A DNA stretch of 64,000 nucleotides from Bacillus sp. UNC41MFS5 (GTDB lineage: Bacteria; Bacillota; Bacilli; Bacillales_B; DSM-18226): NCBI RefSeq assembly GCF_000686805.1, contig NZ_KK366021.1, forward strand, positions 99,356 through 163,355, written 5' to 3'. Within the stretch, counting starts at the first letter, position 1. Each line of letters opens with the position of its first letter. A program made the translations under genes and the position numbers. Under the pieces are notes generated by a model that saw only the letters and a list, made by a program, of their open reading frames with translations, had not been told where the DNA came from and made no database searches. Shown here piece by piece: positions 26,400-33,849 of the stretch.

Positions 26400-27095
26400 T
26401 TATTCGTAAATATTATCCCCTGCGAGGTCTTTCAATCCATTCCTGTCCTTAACTAAAATGGAACCTCGATGGCGCTCAATCAGACCTTCTTCACAAAATT
26501 GTGTGATGACTCGATTTAAATGGCGATAACTCGTGCCGATTAAATTGGCCGCATCCTTAATGCTGATACTAAGTTGATCTTTATCATGCGAATCTGTTTC
26601 ATCAGAGGAAACCGACAATAGGTAACTAGCTAAACGGACTTCGACTGGATACATTATATTGAAGGTCATAGAATTGTTTTTAAGCTGAAACTTCTTCGTG
26701 ATAATATCTAATAGAAATTGCAGGAATGGCGCGTGGTCACTTCCATATTTCTTCAACCAGCGATGGTGAATCCCAATCATCCAAACCGGTGATACAGCCT
26801 CCACCGTGTTAATAATATCAATGCCACGGACATACTCAATATCCCCGATCACTTCAATCGGTTTCTTAAATGAAAGAATGAGTGTTTTACCTTCTGACGA
26901 ACTGGTATAGATTTTGACCTTTCCCTTTACAAGGACATATAAATACTGCGAAGTTTCTCCTTGTGAACAGATCAATTCCCCTTGGTCAAAGCTGTACAGC
27001 GACAAATGCGGAATCAATGGTTCATGAAATATCGAATCTAGTTGGTATGTTTGGATATAAGCGAGCAATTGCTCCTGATCCTTTTGTTCTCTCAC
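26400..27095 (-). CDS. Crp/Fnr family transcriptional regulator (YeiL-like)
   Basis: A 231-residue regulator with an N-terminal cyclic-nucleotide-binding fold (FDQGELICSQGETSQYLYVLVKGKVKIYT, about 36-65) and a C-terminal helix-turn-helix (SISIKDAANLIGTSYRHLNRVITQFCEEGLIER, about 178-210). No Cys cluster for an Fe-S centre is seen, so it is not Fnr-like. It resembles the YeiL group. It lies between two YdcZ-type transporter genes on the same strand, which it probably controls. GTG start after GAGGTG. Confidence 0.83.
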   Translation of the reverse strand: MREQKDQEQLLAYIQTYQLDSIFHEPLIPHLSLYSFDQGELICSQGETSQYLYVLVKGKVKIYTSSSEGKTLILSFKKPIEVIGDIEYVRGIDIINTVEAVSPVWMIGIHHRWLKKYGSDHAPFLQFLLDIITKKFQLKNNSMTFNIMYPVEVRLASYLLSVSSDETDSHDKDQLSISIKDAANLIGTSYRHLNRVITQFCEEGLIERHRGSILVKDRNGLKDLAGDNIYE

Positions 27096-27134
27096 TCGGT
27101 TTCACCTCTGTTTTTAACTGCAGCATGCGTGATA

Positions 27135-27560
27135 TTAAGACCTTAGGATGACCACACCAGCAATCATCATCCCGATACCAATAAACTGTGGCAGTTTCAT
27201 CTTCTGCTTTTCAAGGCCGAACCATCCGCTACTATCGATAATAAAAGTTAATGTAAGCTGCGAAATCAGGATGGCCGATATACTAAGGGTTACACCGATT
27301 TCCTGAATCGATTTGACATTACTGAAGATAATAATCGCTGCAAAGGCTCCACCCATCAGATATAATGGTTTCACTTGTTTGAAGCCTTGCCATTTAGCGT
27401 CCCGAACGAACATTAAGATGATAAAAGCCATTACAAATCCCGTAAACTGGGTAATGGTTGCTGCTTGCCATGTGCCTATATCTTGACTAATACGTGTATT
27501 AGCAATTCCTTGCAGAGTAATAAATGCCCCGCCTAAAAAAGCAAAGATAATTCCCTTCAT
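27135..27560 (-). CDS. YdcZ (DUF606) family DMT transporter subunit
   Basis: A 141-residue five-helix membrane protein of the same family as the 25853 gene; MKGIIFAFLGGAFITLQGIANTRISQDIGTW has the conserved N-Q/G-x-N-x-R/K pattern. First gene of the YdcZ-Crp-YdcZ cluster. The pair probably forms a heteromeric carrier; this is inference from the arrangement. Confidence 0.82.
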   Translation of the reverse strand: MKGIIFAFLGGAFITLQGIANTRISQDIGTWQAATITQFTGFVMAFIILMFVRDAKWQGFKQVKPLYLMGGAFAAIIIFSNVKSIQEIGVTLSISAILISQLTLTFIIDSSGWFGLEKQKMKLPQFIGIGMMIAGVVILRS

Positions 27561-27679
27561 TCTCTCTTCTCCCCTAATTTTTATTTCTGTCTATATTAAA
27601 AGGTATCACAAGCTTATTTGAATAGGACATATGTCCTCAACTATTAAAATTGTGTTATTGGTCTAGATTTACCTAATTT

Positions 27680-27706
27680 AAAAAGACCGCCAAATGACGA
27701 TCTTTT
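27680..27706 (-). terminator. Terminator of the 42-residue ORF
   Basis: AAAGACCGCC and GACGATCTTT pair imperfectly around a short loop, with T residues following on the minus strand. It lies 10 bp after the stop at 27716. Confidence 0.5.
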
Positions 27707-27715
27707 AACTGTTCA

Positions 27716-27844
27716 TTACTTATTTTTGCTTTTTTGGGCTTGTCTTGCTACTTTTTCAAGTCCATTCTCTCCAGAAAATTCCACCTCTGCATTTGGTGGA
27801 GTACTTTTATTTTTCTTAAATTGGTTATTCTTATTTTTAGCCAT
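27716..27844 (-). CDS. Small basic hydrophilic protein, possibly a minor spore protein
   Basis: A 42-residue frame, ATG at 27844 with GGTGGTGA ahead of it and a terminator just downstream. The product (MAKNKNNQFKKNKSTPPNA...EKVARQAQKSKNK) is lysine- and asparagine-rich without hydrophobic segments. Composition recalls small acid-soluble or other minor spore proteins of Bacillus, but I cannot assign a family. Confidence 0.55.
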   Translation of the reverse strand: MAKNKNNQFKKNKSTPPNAEVEFSGENGLEKVARQAQKSKNK

Positions 27845-28021
27845 CTCTTCACCACCCTTATCATTTCCTAATTAAGGATGTCAATCAATAAGTCGTCATC
27901 CACCATTTTAGTTTGCTAACTTTTTTGAAGGCTATGCGATTTTATTCATGATTTTTCTTTGCTTCTTACGGTATAGTTCCACTTATTATTGAGACGATAT
28001 GGAATGGAGGTGATTACGATT

Positions 28022-28174
28022 ATGCAAAAAGAAGGAATGGATTTACCAAGTAAAATCAAATATAGTATTTGGAATACTAGAACCGAAGAAAATCTCGACA
28101 CAATGAAAGAGGAATTCGCTGAGGCCATGGAACACTCTACTCTAGAATCAAATACAACTATTAAAAAGGATTAA
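28022..28174 (+). CDS. Small protein of unknown function (50 residues)
   Basis: ATG at 28022 is preceded by GGAGGTGA, a near-perfect ribosome binding site, at 8 bases; the longer in-frame ORF from 27989 lacks one. The product (MQKEGMDLPSKIKYSIWNTRTEENLD...) is hydrophilic and mildly acidic and has no recognised motif. The 52-bp tandem repeat block starts about 55 bp downstream. Confidence 0.6.
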   Translation: MQKEGMDLPSKIKYSIWNTRTEENLDTMKEEFAEAMEHSTLESNTTIKKD

Positions 28175-28228
28175 TAAAAGCAGCATAGGGGCTGATTTTT
28201 TATCAAGAGTGGAAATTAAATAAACAAA

Positions 28229-28438
28229 TGGTTATTGACTACCTTGTTGCTCATTTTCATGATTTCTGGTCGTCAATAAGCCCTATTGGCTACCTTGTTG
28301 CCTCATTTTTATGATTTTCAGTCGTCAATAAGCTCTATTGGCTACCCTGTTGTCTCATTTTTATGATTTTCAGTCGTCAATAAGCTCTATTGGCTACCCT
28401 GTTGCCTCATTTTTATGATTTTCAGTCGTCAATAAATA
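28229..28438. repeat. 52-bp tandem repeat, about four copies
   Basis: The unit CTATTGGCTACCCTGTTGCC... ending TTTCAGTCGTCAATAAG recurs with the marker CGTCAATA at 28271, 28323, 28375 and 28427, a constant 52-bp period. The first copy is the most diverged; the last two are nearly identical. The period is not a multiple of three and no ORF spans it, so it is a noncoding minisatellite. No unique spacers occur, which excludes a CRISPR array. Confidence 0.9.
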
Positions 28439-28489
28439 TGATTCATTTAAATATCCGACTCTTTTCATGCATTTAAAATAACTTACATC

Positions 28490-28522
28490 AAAAAAAATTA
28501 GGCAACCTCAGCTAAGGTTGCC
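28490..28522 (-). terminator. Terminator of the HxlR gene
   Basis: GGCAACCT and AGGTTGCC (28501-28522) form an 8-bp stem; on the minus strand it is followed by TAATTTTTTTT. Confidence 0.8.
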
Positions 28523-28533
28523 CCAAAAATCAT

Positions 28534-28848
28534 TTATTCAATGGTCAGCCAGGTTTGTGACCATTTTTCAAGTTCTTCTACGATCGGTTTTAAAGAGAGT
28601 CCCTTTTCTGTAAGAGAATACTCAATTCTGACGGGCGTTTCCGGAAACACTTCTCGTTTCACAATCCCCTGACCTTCTAAATCCTTAAGCCGCTCGGAAA
28701 GGACTCTTCCGCTGATCGCCATGGACGATTCCATGCTGCAGAAGCGTTTTGGACCTGATAGCAGTTGATAAATAACTAATCCTGTCCAACGCTGGCTTAA
28801 CATCCCCATCGCTTTTTCAAATCGAGGACAAATGACTGACTCATCCAT
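28534..28848 (-). CDS. HxlR family winged-helix regulator
   Basis: A 104-residue MarR-like HxlR regulator: CPRFEKAMGMLSQRWTGLVIYQLLSGPKRF with a conserved Cys near the N-terminus, then ISGRVLSERLKDLEGQGIVKREVFPETPVRIEYSLTEKG, the standard signature. The ATG giving MDESVICPRFEK is preferred over a longer ORF. HxlR proteins often sense aldehydes, quinones or redox stress through the N-terminal Cys. It is divergent from the flavin monooxygenase / GTP cyclohydrolase-like pair, its probable target. Confidence 0.87.
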   Translation of the reverse strand: MDESVICPRFEKAMGMLSQRWTGLVIYQLLSGPKRFCSMESSMAISGRVLSERLKDLEGQGIVKREVFPETPVRIEYSLTEKGLSLKPIVEELEKWSQTWLTIE

Positions 28849-29047
28849 TGACCTTTCCCCCTCTTTGCCTAATGCAATTAACAACATAATTACCTTGCAA
28901 AATAAATTTATTTGACACAATCGAGTTTAAAAAATATAATTACTTACATAAAGTAACTGACTAACGAATAATTATTAACTATTAATATTCTACTTTAACC
29001 AATTATGGTTCGTCAATACATCATATAGAATAAGGTGGTTTTCAAAC

Positions 29048-30148
29048 ATGAACCTTGAGGCAGATGTTTGCATTGTAGGTGCAGGTCCCGGCGGCGCTTT
29101 ACTAGGATATTTGCTTGCGAAAAAAGGAATTTCAACGATTGTACTCGAACGCCACAAAGGGATTGACAAAGAATTCCGTGGTGAACATCTCAATCAAGAT
29201 GGAGAACGAGTATTAAAAAAATATGGTCTATATGACCAAGTGGAAGCTGCTGGACTGTTATTGATGGAACGAGTGGAATATTGGCAGGACGGAAAGGTAA
29301 TAAAGACCATTACACCTAGTGCCGGGGAGCAGCATGTCGGTATCCATGTCCCGCAAAAGAACTTGTTAAGCGTGTTAATTCGGGCATCTGAACCTTATCA
29401 GAATTTCAAGCTGATGATGGGGACAAAAGTGACGGAATTAATCTTTAATGATATGGGTTGTGTAACTGGTTTAAAAGCAATGAATGGCGAGCAAGAAGTA
29501 ACGATAAACAGCAAGATTGTTGTTGGTGCTGATGGCAGGTTCTCAACAATAAGGAATCTAGCTGAGATGCCATTTACAAAGAAAACACATGGATACGATT
29601 TGTTATGGGCGAAAATTCAAAGCCCAGCTAATTGGGAGCCTACTATTAAAAACGCAATGGTGAATGGAAATCAACTGGCTTTATTTACCCAGGCAGGCGG
29701 TTTCATCCAAATAGGATGGAATATTAAAGAAGATTCTTATCCAACATTAAAAAAGCAATCATGTGAACCTTTTATCAAACAAGTGATAGAGGCATTTCCA
29801 GAGTTAGCGGAAACCATTCGTACACAGATTCAATCATGGGACGATTTTATTTTATTAAAAGTGCAAAGCTCCCATTCTCCCACATGGGTAATGGACGGTT
29901 TGGTAATCATGGGCGATGCCGCACATACGATGAGTCCAACTGGCGCATTTGGGATTAATTGTGCCCTATTAGATGCAGATGTATTAGCTGATGTGCTGAG
30001 CGAAGCACTCGACAAACAGAACCATAGTGAGGCACAATTAAAAAGATTCGAACACGAACGCCGGAATCATACAGAAAATCTGCAACAGCAGCAACGGGAG
30101 AAAGAAAAAACCTATCGGGATAATTTTGCCGTGCATGTCCTTTCTTAA
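29048..30148 (+). CDS. FAD-dependent monooxygenase (UbiH/PHBH type)
   Basis: Group A flavoprotein hydroxylase-like protein of 366 residues. The FAD motif GAGPGGALLG is at 11-20, ending in VLERH. The second FAD motif GLVIMGDAAHTMSPTGAFGINCALLDADVLADVL lies near 282-315, with the invariant GD. The NAD(P)H-linked motif appears as VVGADGRFSTIR. Substrate is unknown, probably an aromatic or quinone. It is followed 49 bp later by a GTP cyclohydrolase II-like gene, probably in one transcript, and is divergent from an HxlR regulator. Confidence 0.85.
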   Translation: MNLEADVCIVGAGPGGALLGYLLAKKGISTIVLERHKGIDKEFRGEHLNQDGERVLKKYGLYDQVEAAGLLLMERVEYWQDGKVIKTITPSAGEQHVGIHVPQKNLLSVLIRASEPYQNFKLMMGTKVTELIFNDMGCVTGLKAMNGEQEVTINSKIVVGADGRFSTIRNLAEMPFTKKTHGYDLLWAKIQSPANWEPTIKNAMVNGNQLALFTQAGGFIQIGWNIKEDSYPTLKKQSCEPFIKQVIEAFPELAETIRTQIQSWDDFILLKVQSSHSPTWVMDGLVIMGDAAHTMSPTGAFGINCALLDADVLADVLSEALDKQNHSEAQLKRFEHERRNHTENLQQQQREKEKTYRDNFAVHVLS

Positions 30149-30197
30149 CAGAAATGGGAGTCGGAATCTATGAAAATATGGATTGGGGGAATTCATA

Positions 30198-30929
30198 GTG
30201 GAACAAATTCAATTAAAAGCAGATACTCTCTCTTTTTTAGAAGATAAAATAAAATTAGTTAAAAAAGGTGATGAAGCGATTTACCTAGTGGGACCAATCA
30301 AGCTTCCGGTCAATTTATACGGGGAAACGGTTGAATTCAAATGGTACAGCTGGCTGAAGAGTGAACATGTAACAGAAGATTTCCAGCAAGTCATTGATCA
30401 ATTAGCTTCTGGGAATTTAGCGGAATACCAACAATCAAGTGTCCTCGTTTATGGAGATTTTGAATATGGAGAGGATGCATTAATCAGAATGCATTCGATT
30501 TGTCATACGGGAGATATCTTTGGAAGCAAGCGCTGTGATTGTGGTTTTCAACTGAAACAATCGATGAAAATGATTGCCGAGCATGGAACCGGCGCGTTAT
30601 TTTATTTAGCCAATCATGAAGGCCGCGGAATAGGCTTATTTAGCAAGGCAATGGCCTATATTCTACAAGAAAATGGCTACGATACTGTCGAGGCAAATGA
30701 AGGACTTGGTTTTCCAGATGATTCACGAAATTACGAGGATGCGATTGAAGTGCTTAAAGCACTACGAACCAAACCTGTCACCCTCATTACCAACAATCCG
30801 AAAAAGCTTAAAGCCTTAAAAGCAGCAGGTGCACCAGTTTCTGGGCGAACTCCTCTTTGGGGCGATATCTCCGAGTACAACGAAAAATACTTACAAACGA
30901 AAGTAAAAAAGTCTGGTCATATGGCGTAG
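30198..30929 (+). CDS. GTP cyclohydrolase II-like protein (RibA family)
   Basis: A 243-residue protein with a full RibA-type catalytic core and an unusual 80-residue N-terminus. The zinc ligands Cys102, Cys113 and Cys115 lie in CHTGDIFGSKRCDCGFQL, and NHEGRGIGLFSKAMAYILQENG, ANEGLGFPDDSRNYEDA and LITNNPKK match conserved RibA motifs. GTP cyclohydrolase II opens GTP in the first step of riboflavin synthesis. It is detached from any rib operon and instead follows a flavoprotein monooxygenase. The GTG at 30198 is chosen because GGGGG lies 8 bases before it. Confidence 0.82.
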   Translation: MEQIQLKADTLSFLEDKIKLVKKGDEAIYLVGPIKLPVNLYGETVEFKWYSWLKSEHVTEDFQQVIDQLASGNLAEYQQSSVLVYGDFEYGEDALIRMHSICHTGDIFGSKRCDCGFQLKQSMKMIAEHGTGALFYLANHEGRGIGLFSKAMAYILQENGYDTVEANEGLGFPDDSRNYEDAIEVLKALRTKPVTLITNNPKKLKALKAAGAPVSGRTPLWGDISEYNEKYLQTKVKKSGHMA

Positions 30930-30950
30930 GTTTTTAAATACTCAAAGTAT

Positions 30951-30979
30951 TGACATTTCATGACAATTGTTTTAAAGTA
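30951..30979 (+). promoter_or_regulatory. Sigma-A-like promoter upstream of the EamA gene at 31134
   Basis: TTGACA (30951-30956), a 17-bp spacer and TAAAGT (30974-30979). A transcript from here would first cross a terminator at 31045-31083 before reaching the EamA gene. Confidence 0.45.
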
Positions 30980-31044
30980 ACAAAGGCAAATCAAATAACA
31001 AAATTCATTTGTTTGTGGACTTTTCTAGAGATATCTCTATTTTC

Positions 31045-31083
31045 GCCACACAGTTCTCACCTGAGATCTGTGTGGCTTTTTTG
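31045..31083 (+). terminator. Strong terminator between the RibA-like and EamA genes
   Basis: GCCACACAG (31045-31053) and CTGTGTGGC (31068-31076) form a perfect 9-bp stem followed by TTTTTTG. It ends the monooxygenase/RibA-like transcript, or acts as an attenuator for a transcript begun at 30951. Confidence 0.8.
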
Positions 31084-31133
31084 TTGTTTGGAAACTGGAA
31101 CATTGGTTCAAAAAATCAAAAAGGGGTAGAAAA

Positions 31134-32051
31134 ATGAAAACTTGGCACTATGCATTGATTGTTTTTTTAGGAGGATGCTGTTACGGTGTATTATCGACCT
31201 TTGTTAAGCTTGCTTACTCTGCAGGGTTTACGGTAAAAGAAGTTACAGGAAGTCAATTCATACTCGGGACCTTACTCATCTGGATTGTCGCACTTTTTTC
31301 AAAGAAGAAAAAACTTACACTGCTGAGCATTGGTAAATTACTATTAGCAGGAATTCCCGTTGGATTAACGGGTGTGTTTTATTATCAATCCCTACAGACC
31401 CTTGATGCTTCACTTGCAATCATCTTTTTATTTCAATTTGTATGGATTGGCACTTTTATTGAATGGATTGTTTATAAAAAAATACCTAGTAGGGGAAAAA
31501 TGGCTTCGATTGCGATTCTAATCATTGGCTCGATTCTTGCCGCTGGCATTATTACCGATGGCGGCGTAGATCTATCCTTGAAAGGAACAGTGTGGGGACT
31601 GTTTTCTGCGATATCATATACCGCTTTTATCTTTCTCAGCAGTTCTGTGGGAGAGGATACACCGCCAGTACAGAAAAGCGCGCTCATGTCCACTGGTGGA
31701 TTAATCACGGTTTTATTGGTTTTTCAGCCAACAAATTTACTTCATTTACCCGTAATGATTGGAGTAGCTCCTTATGGATTGTTCCTAGGATTACTTGGCG
31801 TCGCTTTGCCACCGCTTTTATTTTCTATAGGAATGAAGCATGTCGGACCAAGCCTTGGAACCATCTTGACAGCCTCTGAGCTACCGATTGCTGTAATTCT
31901 ATCCGCATTGGTCCTAACAGAAAATGTAAGTTTGTCGCAATGGCTTGGAGTTGTCCTTATTTTAGGCGGAATTGTTGCTGCGAACGTTAAATGGCCTAAG
32001 CCTCAAATGAAGTCGGCTTCATTGGAAAGTAGTTCGATGTTACAAGAATAG
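31134..32051 (+). CDS. EamA (DMT) family transporter
   Basis: Ten-helix drug/metabolite transporter of 305 residues with two EamA halves: GCCYGVLSTFVKLAYSAGFTVKEVTGSQF at the start, and LLGVALPPLLFSIGMKHVGPSLGTILTASELPIAVILSALVL in the second repeat. It is not closely similar to the EamA protein at 22008. Substrate unknown. The start follows AAGGGG; a terminator follows the stop. Confidence 0.85.
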   Translation: MKTWHYALIVFLGGCCYGVLSTFVKLAYSAGFTVKEVTGSQFILGTLLIWIVALFSKKKKLTLLSIGKLLLAGIPVGLTGVFYYQSLQTLDASLAIIFLFQFVWIGTFIEWIVYKKIPSRGKMASIAILIIGSILAAGIITDGGVDLSLKGTVWGLFSAISYTAFIFLSSSVGEDTPPVQKSALMSTGGLITVLLVFQPTNLLHLPVMIGVAPYGLFLGLLGVALPPLLFSIGMKHVGPSLGTILTASELPIAVILSALVLTENVSLSQWLGVVLILGGIVAANVKWPKPQMKSASLESSSMLQE

Positions 32052-32052
32052 C

Positions 32053-32081
32053 AAAGGGGCCATCAGGATGGCCCCTTTTTT
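32053..32081 (+). terminator. Terminator of the EamA gene at 31134
   Basis: AAAGGGGCCATC and GATGGCCCCTTT pair with a 2-nt loop, followed by TTT. The hairpin begins just after the stop and its T tract overlaps the end of the convergent DUF2935 gene. Confidence 0.85.
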
Positions 32082-32907
32082 AGTGATAAGATGGTCTTTT
32101 TAAAGAGCATTTACTTACTGCTTCCTGTAAATTGGGAGCGTAGAAGCTTAGCTTTTTTATAAAGTAACAGGTTTCTGGAAAATGATGCTCTAAAAATCTT
32201 AATGTTGTTTTATTAAGCAATTTATTTTCTTTATATTTAGTCACCATGTTGTATACAAATTGGCTCATTTCTAGGGTTGTTTTTCCCACTTCATTAGCAA
32301 ATTCAGTTTGACGGGCGAACCCTGGCTCTTTGAACCGTAAATAACCCCTCAAGTGGTGATTTTGAACGATAAATACTTGAAATTTGTTGATATACATCTC
32401 CGCTTGAGTGCTGGCCATAATTTCAATAGGATCAATGATATTCTTGAAAAGAACGGCATGCCCTAGTTGGTCCTCAAGCCATAAATCCATTAGGTCTGCT
32501 AATGGAAGAGGTACTGGCTCTTTTCCATAAACCAACAAACTTAAAAATCGCAGATATTCTTGATTTTCAGCTAACGTTCCGTTCAGGTAGGTCGGCGATA
32601 AATTTAAATTCAGCTTATTATCAATTCTAAGCGCCTGCAATTTCCCTTCAAATTCGAAATATCCTTTAGCCACCGGCCATGCCCTCTGGGAAAAATAAAT
32701 CATGGTTTCGTCTGTATAATTAACCGAACGTGGTATGTTGTTTAATGCTGCAATTAGATCCCCAAATAAATTAATATATTGTTGCGCGGTGTTAACATAA
32801 TCAGTTTCGCTAACAGAAAGATTGTCTCTCACAAAATACGCATGATCTTGTAAAACTTCTAACCAAAATAAATGTTCATCCCATAAAGAAATCACATTTC
32901 TTTGCAA
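32080..32907 (-). CDS. DUF2935 protein (ferritin-like helical, putative metal-binding)
   Basis: A 275-residue helical protein of the DUF2935 group: SLWDEHLFWLEVLQDHAYFVRDNLS near the N-terminus and MDLWLEDQLGHAVLFKNIIDP in the second half show the repeated E/D-x2-x-H pattern of a ferritin-like metal site. Function unknown; relatives are common in spore formers. The start is TTG at 32907. Its ribosome binding site is formed by a run of 11 G exactly 7 bases upstream, fused to a 28-bp perfect palindrome, so translation may vary with tract length. Confidence 0.75.
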   Translation of the reverse strand: MQRNVISLWDEHLFWLEVLQDHAYFVRDNLSVSETDYVNTAQQYINLFGDLIAALNNIPRSVNYTDETMIYFSQRAWPVAKGYFEFEGKLQALRIDNKLNLNLSPTYLNGTLAENQEYLRFLSLLVYGKEPVPLPLADLMDLWLEDQLGHAVLFKNIIDPIEIMASTQAEMYINKFQVFIVQNHHLRGYLRFKEPGFARQTEFANEVGKTTLEMSQFVYNMVTKYKENKLLNKTTLRFLEHHFPETCYFIKKLSFYAPNLQEAVSKCSLKRPSYH

Positions 32908-32914
32908 ATGCTCG

Positions 32915-32951
32915 CCCCCCCCCCCTCTATCCCATATATATGGGATAGAGG
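32915..32951 (-). promoter_or_regulatory. Homopolymeric G11 tract and 28-bp palindrome at the DUF2935 ribosome binding site
   Basis: On the minus strand a perfect 28-bp palindrome (32951-32924, CCTCTATCCCATAT and its complement) ends in AGAGG and runs into GGGGGGGGGGG (32925-32915), then 7 bases, then the TTG start. The AGAGG that could act as Shine-Dalgarno lies in the hairpin stem. A poly-G tract here is prone to slippage. Confidence 0.7.
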
Positions 32952-33102
32952 TCTATGAAAGAATATTTTCATAATGGAAAATTAATAGTTCATAAGCTTT
33001 GGGGATTATTTTACACCATCAGAGTTTTTTTGAAATATAGATAATCAAACGATTGATTTCGCCAACCTTTTACTACTTTTTTGCAGAAAGAGTAATACAC
33101 TT

Positions 33103-33480
33103 TTATACTAAGAATGCACCCAACGCCACCATTGCTTTCTTCAAAGCTTGTTCATAGGCTTTATCCTTACCAACCACTGTACGAAAATCTGCAACATCTC
33201 GAACAGTGGAACGCCCTTCAATTTCATACCCATTGTTAAAAATGAGAAGACATATGGTTGATTTATCACTCATTCGATGGAACTTTTTCTCTAAGAGCAT
33301 TTCTTCTAATTTTATACGTTTTTCATCCTTAATAGGGTGTGTTCGAGAATACGGGATGATGATATGGTCATACATATGGTGGTTCTTACAAGTTACAATA
33401 AGAATTTTTTCCCCCTTATGCTCCACTTGATTGATCTCTCCGCATTTTGGACAAATACTATCTATGAACATATTTACCAT
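33103..33480 (-). CDS. Zinc-ribbon protein with a Gp49-like C-terminal region
   Basis: A 125-residue protein. The N-terminus holds CPKCG and a later CKNHH, a probable zinc ribbon; the C-terminal half, FNNGYEIEGRSTVRDVADFRTVVGKDKAYEQALKKAMVALGAFL, resembles the phage Gp49 family pattern NGF-x-V-x-G-x(n)-NFDEE-x-G-x3-A. The ATG at 33480 follows AAGGGAG. The fusion suggests an old phage-derived or nucleic-acid-binding protein; no other phage genes are nearby. Function unknown. Confidence 0.55.
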   Translation of the reverse strand: MVNMFIDSICPKCGEINQVEHKGEKILIVTCKNHHMYDHIIIPYSRTHPIKDEKRIKLEEMLLEKKFHRMSDKSTICLLIFNNGYEIEGRSTVRDVADFRTVVGKDKAYEQALKKAMVALGAFLV

Positions 33481-33522
33481 TCTCCGCACTCCCTTTACAT
33501 TATTTATTAATAGACAAAACAC

Positions 33523-33849
33523 AGCTTGAACCGAGGTTGTATTATTTTATATATTTTCGTTTTCTTTTAAAAATTCCTTCTAAAAAATAAAGGTACTTTA
33601 AATTTAATCAAATTTTAATTTTCAATGATTGAGTGAAATTCTAGCAAGTAGAGTAAGCTCAATCTTCACTCTAAATCATTGGCTATTTCTTAAATAATTA
33701 TTGAAAATGAAAAGAAGCGTCTGAAATAATTGCAAACGCCTCTTCGGAGGTATATCTGGGTTAAAGTGATAACCTCTTATTGATATCTAAATTTTAATAT
33801 TACTAAATTATTATAGATCGATGTTATAGAATACTTGGGTAAATACGTT
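33523..33849. other. 327-bp intergenic region with two inverted repeats
   Basis: No gene seen. It contains an inverted repeat (AATGATTGAGTGAA at 33624-33637 and TTCACTCTAAATCATT at 33665-33680) and the probable terminator at 33708-33745. The rest is AT-rich sequence. Confidence 0.45.
33708..33745 (-). terminator. Probable terminator of the Gly-Met-Pro repeat gene
   Basis: On the minus strand GAAGAGGCGT and ACGCTTC pair with one bulge around a loop of about 15 nt, followed by TTTTCATTTTC. It lies about 105 bp past the stop at 33850. Confidence 0.5.

Noticed and set aside
28229..28438. Possible CRISPR array
   Set aside because: The whole 52-bp period repeats, with no unique spacers between direct repeats, and there are no cas genes.
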